Shown here one piece after another: positions 61,239 through 64,000 of a stretch of 64,000 nt of DNA (positions are counted from its first letter, which is position 1; every line of letters begins with the position of its first letter). Under the pieces are notes generated by a model. It was not told where the DNA came from and made no database searches. It was given only the letters and a program-made list of their open reading frames with translations. Both the position numbers and the translations under genes were made by a program. The stretch is from Camillea tinctor (taxonomy: Eukaryota > Ascomycota > Sordariomycetes > Xylariales > Xylariaceae): positions 62,001 through 126,000 of the forward strand of contig MU394067.1 in the NCBI GenBank assembly GCA_022578605.1. The letters are read 5' to 3'.

Positions 61239-64000
61239 TTAGTCCGAAATATCAATAACAGGCGCCTCTAACGGTTCTTCTCGTAACTTAGCTGAAGGCA
61301 TTTTATCGCCATGCCGCCGACCAGCAAAATAAGGGCTCTTTGATGGAGATTGGTCTCTCGTATGTGGCTCGACATGGTCAATCTGATAACCACGGAGCGA
61401 TCGCATTGATGGTAGGACTACCTCTATAGGCGATCTTTTAGGAGAGTCACCAAGCTTCTCTACAGGTGCGCTCCCCACTCTCCTGCGAGAAGTGGCTTCC
61501 GAATCTTCCACTAGCATTGGGTTTGTTGAGGTTCCAGTCCTACGAGGAGATGCATGAGGGCGGATGAATGCCTTCTGGATTTCCTCACTGGTATCTGTTG
61601 TAACGGATGGCGCACGTGCTCTTTTGACACCATTTTCTCTAGCAGGTGACGCAGGAAATGCGCCGGGGACGCAAGGGTCTTTGCTAGAGCCAATGAGGGT
61701 GGGGGATTGTGGCGTTTCAGAACGCCCTTCTTGAATTTGGAGTTTAGGCCTCGATATGATTTTGTGCACCTTGGCGCTACTCAGATCGGGCAGGACTTCA
61801 GCTACCTCTAGAGCTTCATGTCGATCCTTAGGCCTAGGCAGCAGTGCGGGCGTGACATCGATACTACCAAGCTCTCCCTCAGGTTCAGTCGTTGAACTAA
61901 TCTCAGTAGACATCATAACGTCCTTGTCGCTTCTAAGAGTGGGTAGTGCCGTCTTTGACCCAGCTTGGTCACCATCAATTATAAGGCTGTGCACCTCCAC
62001 ACTGCGTACAGGTTCTGCCAGGCTGTTACTGTCCTTCTCTGGGTTAGTAGTATATTGCTGAGGAGCTTCGCCGTTGCTCTCAGGTTTCTCTTTCTTCATT
62101 CTCGCGACTTGTCGCTTCCTCTCTCGTGCAGAATCTTCCACCGACTGCTGCTGCTGCTGAAGCGTAAAGATCAGTTCTCTGATGCTATTCCGAAGTTCAG
62201 ATGGATTGAGATTCCATTTGATTTGATCATCATGCTGAAGAATACTGCGGACGAACATGTCGGGATCTCTTAGAAACTCCTGGATGTATCCTAGTAGGTA
62301 CAGCCCACAATCCCAATGATTCGATTGTTCAGGGACACCCTTAGCCGTCATTCCCAAGGCACCAGGAGGTGTGATCTCAATGTTCTTCTTATCCTTTAAC
62401 TCCGCAACTAAATACTGCTTAAGAATGCTGCAAGTTGGTGAATGAGACGTCCCTATGGAGTCGAGTGTGATGATCTTAGTCTGGCCTGGATCGTGTTTTC
62501 GAGGACCAGTGCTCTGTCGTTTCCCAGGCTTTCTGCTACGATTTTGGCTGTTGTTTGAGACCTGGATCTGTTCCACCTCGCCTCTCGAGTCATCGGAACC
62601 ACTGATTAAATGAATGTGCTTGTCGTTATCGCTCGATGGTTTGTCATCTTGACCCGATCCCTGTTGGTACTCTGCTGTTTTCTTAGTCTCCATAGTCAGA
62701 ATGTCGGAGCTAGTGATTGACATACGGCTCAAATGGTCAATCACTTCGTTCTGTGCATTAGAGGCTGCTGGTTCAGTGCTCGAACCATCGCTCATTCGTC
62801 CATTAGTTTGGGAGACGTCTTGGTTTGCAGCAGTATCATCGTCGTCAATTGTGATAGAATCTCTTTGGGGTCTGTTGCTCTCTGAGGATTCTTTCAATGG
62901 CGGTAGTAGTTTTGGTGCATTGTATATGATCGCGACGTACCAGTGGGCATACTCATTGATTGGCACAATGATGTAATCTTTGGTGAAAAGGTCAACTTTT
63001 GAGGTCCAGGCCTTGACACTATCATAGTTGATATGGTGGTTATTCTTTGGCGATTTTAACTTATCATAGAAGAAGGTATTTTGAAAGTAAATCCTCCGGG
63101 CAAGGTCTGGTCTTTCGGTTTCTAACCTGTCCTGGAGATACCGTAGATAGAATATGATCAGATTATCATTCAAGAACTGCCCCTCATCCAGTCGGTGAAT
63201 ATCGTCCTTGTCGACTATGGCTCGATTTTTCCCATGAGCAGGAAAAACTAGTGAATTTCGCCAATCAGTGTCCCATCCCGGATTTTTGGACGTCCACAAC
63301 TCAAATTCGGGAGAATATGGCTCTGGTGAGCTTCGGAGTGTAAATGCTGCGCGGGTTGTTCTTGTCGGCCGCTGTGGCTGTTCCTGATTTTCATGGAGAT
63401 GCGGATGGTGATTCTCAGTCTTGTCCGGAGGGCTATGGTCTGTGAGAGTTAAGGGTGCAGAAGAAGAATCCATTGCATCCTTTAATTTCGGCCGGTGAGC
63501 ATCGTCGTCTACTTTTCTGGAGCCTCCCTGTGATCCACCAGGTCGGGCTTTTATATTATGTTCAATGAGCTTTATATCATCTCCAACTACTTGAGCTGGC
63601 CGGTCGCTGTCTCTAATAACAGCAGTCAGGTATGCCCTATCCATCGACTCTTTAAACATCTTTTCCAGTCTATCACTAGCGAACAGTTAGTAAGTCAACT
63701 GTGCACCAAAACGAATTAATCTTACATGGAACATGACCTAATGTCGAGGGCAGGAGCAAGAGAGGAATGTCTCTTCATAGTGATCCATTGCTGGAACATC
63801 TCGAGCTCCTCGCGGCAGGAAAATTCAAGCATCAGTCTCGGGCTGCTACTGTTGGCGGGTTCCATGCTGCGCGCGATTTGGATCATGCAGCCTTCTTCGG
63901 GTACCCAAACCCCCTGCAGTTTCATGAGGTTGACCTGCAAGAAGGTGTACTGTTCCCATATGTTGCCATCTTTACCCGTGGGGTGGAGAATGGTGCTAAT
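61239..64000 (-). CDS. Ulp2-type SUMO protease (partial, 5' end outside window)
   Basis: Nuclear cysteine protease (C48 family) that removes SUMO chains. Visible exons on the minus strand are 64000-63726 (start lies beyond the edge) and 63675-61239. The first visible part (GKDGNIWEQYTFLQVNLMKL to EELEMFQQWI) looks like a PH-type fold. The catalytic domain begins WRNSLVFP and DEGQFLNDNLIIFYLRYLQD. The active site is NEYAHWYVA (His codon 62943-62945), ITLDSIG (Asp) and PEQSNHWDCGLYLLGYIQ (Gln, and Cys codon 62307-62309). About 140 low-complexity, Ser/Asp-rich residues are inserted between the His strand and the Asp strand, as in Ulp2/SENP6-7 rather than Ulp1. The long disordered tail ends EAPVIDISD, with a Val-Ile-Asp-Ile stretch that fits a SUMO-interacting motif. 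All catalytic residues are intact. Confidence 0.9.

Overview
The window is nuclear DNA from a filamentous ascomycete (Pezizomycotina, most likely Sordariomycetes). This is inferred from short GT-AG introns with CTAAC/CTAAT branch points, a 375-residue actin gene with five introns, and fungal versions of FES1, TOM40, SPC3 and a fungus-specific rhodopsin-type receptor. Sixteen genes or gene remnants are supported. Splice models were built by hand; each was checked for reading frame across every junction.

Layout. 1-240: the end of a small membrane protein cut by the window edge. 1.2-7.0 kb: cap-binding protein CBP80 and the kinase GSK3, both on the minus strand. 7-19.4 kb: a long gene-poor stretch rich in microsatellites. 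19.4-45.5 kb: a dense housekeeping block. It holds ELP2, a small serine palmitoyltransferase subunit-like protein, a mitochondrial RF-1 domain protein, actin, FES1, mitochondrial uL5m, a ubiquitin protease, PFK2 with a defective phosphatase domain, and TOM40. 45.5-59.4 kb: an AT-rich accessory block. It holds a secreted modular repeat protein, a ruined highly reducing polyketide synthase (PKS) interrupted by a small transposon-like element, and a seven-helix PTH11-like receptor. 59.4-64 kb: signal peptidase subunit SPC3 and a Ulp2-type SUMO protease that runs off the right edge.

The housekeeping genes have unrelated roles (RNA capping, tRNA modification, mitochondrial translation and import, glycolytic control, ubiquitin/SUMO turnover) and show no cluster logic. 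The accessory block is where new biology is most likely. The secreted gene at 48514-49555 has a signal peptide and four exons that each encode one proline/Lys-Gly-rich module. Each module opens with an Arg-Asp motif at or near an exon edge, three of them after a dibasic site, and every intron is phase 0. A 570-bp foldback element with a perfect 8-bp target duplication lies in the shared upstream region of PFK2 and TOM40. A second, more decayed element of similar type sits inside the PKS remnant.

Limits: no database or expression data were available. Intron positions are inferred from consensus and frame, and long non-coding stretches may hold RNAs or decayed repeats that cannot be recognised by eye.
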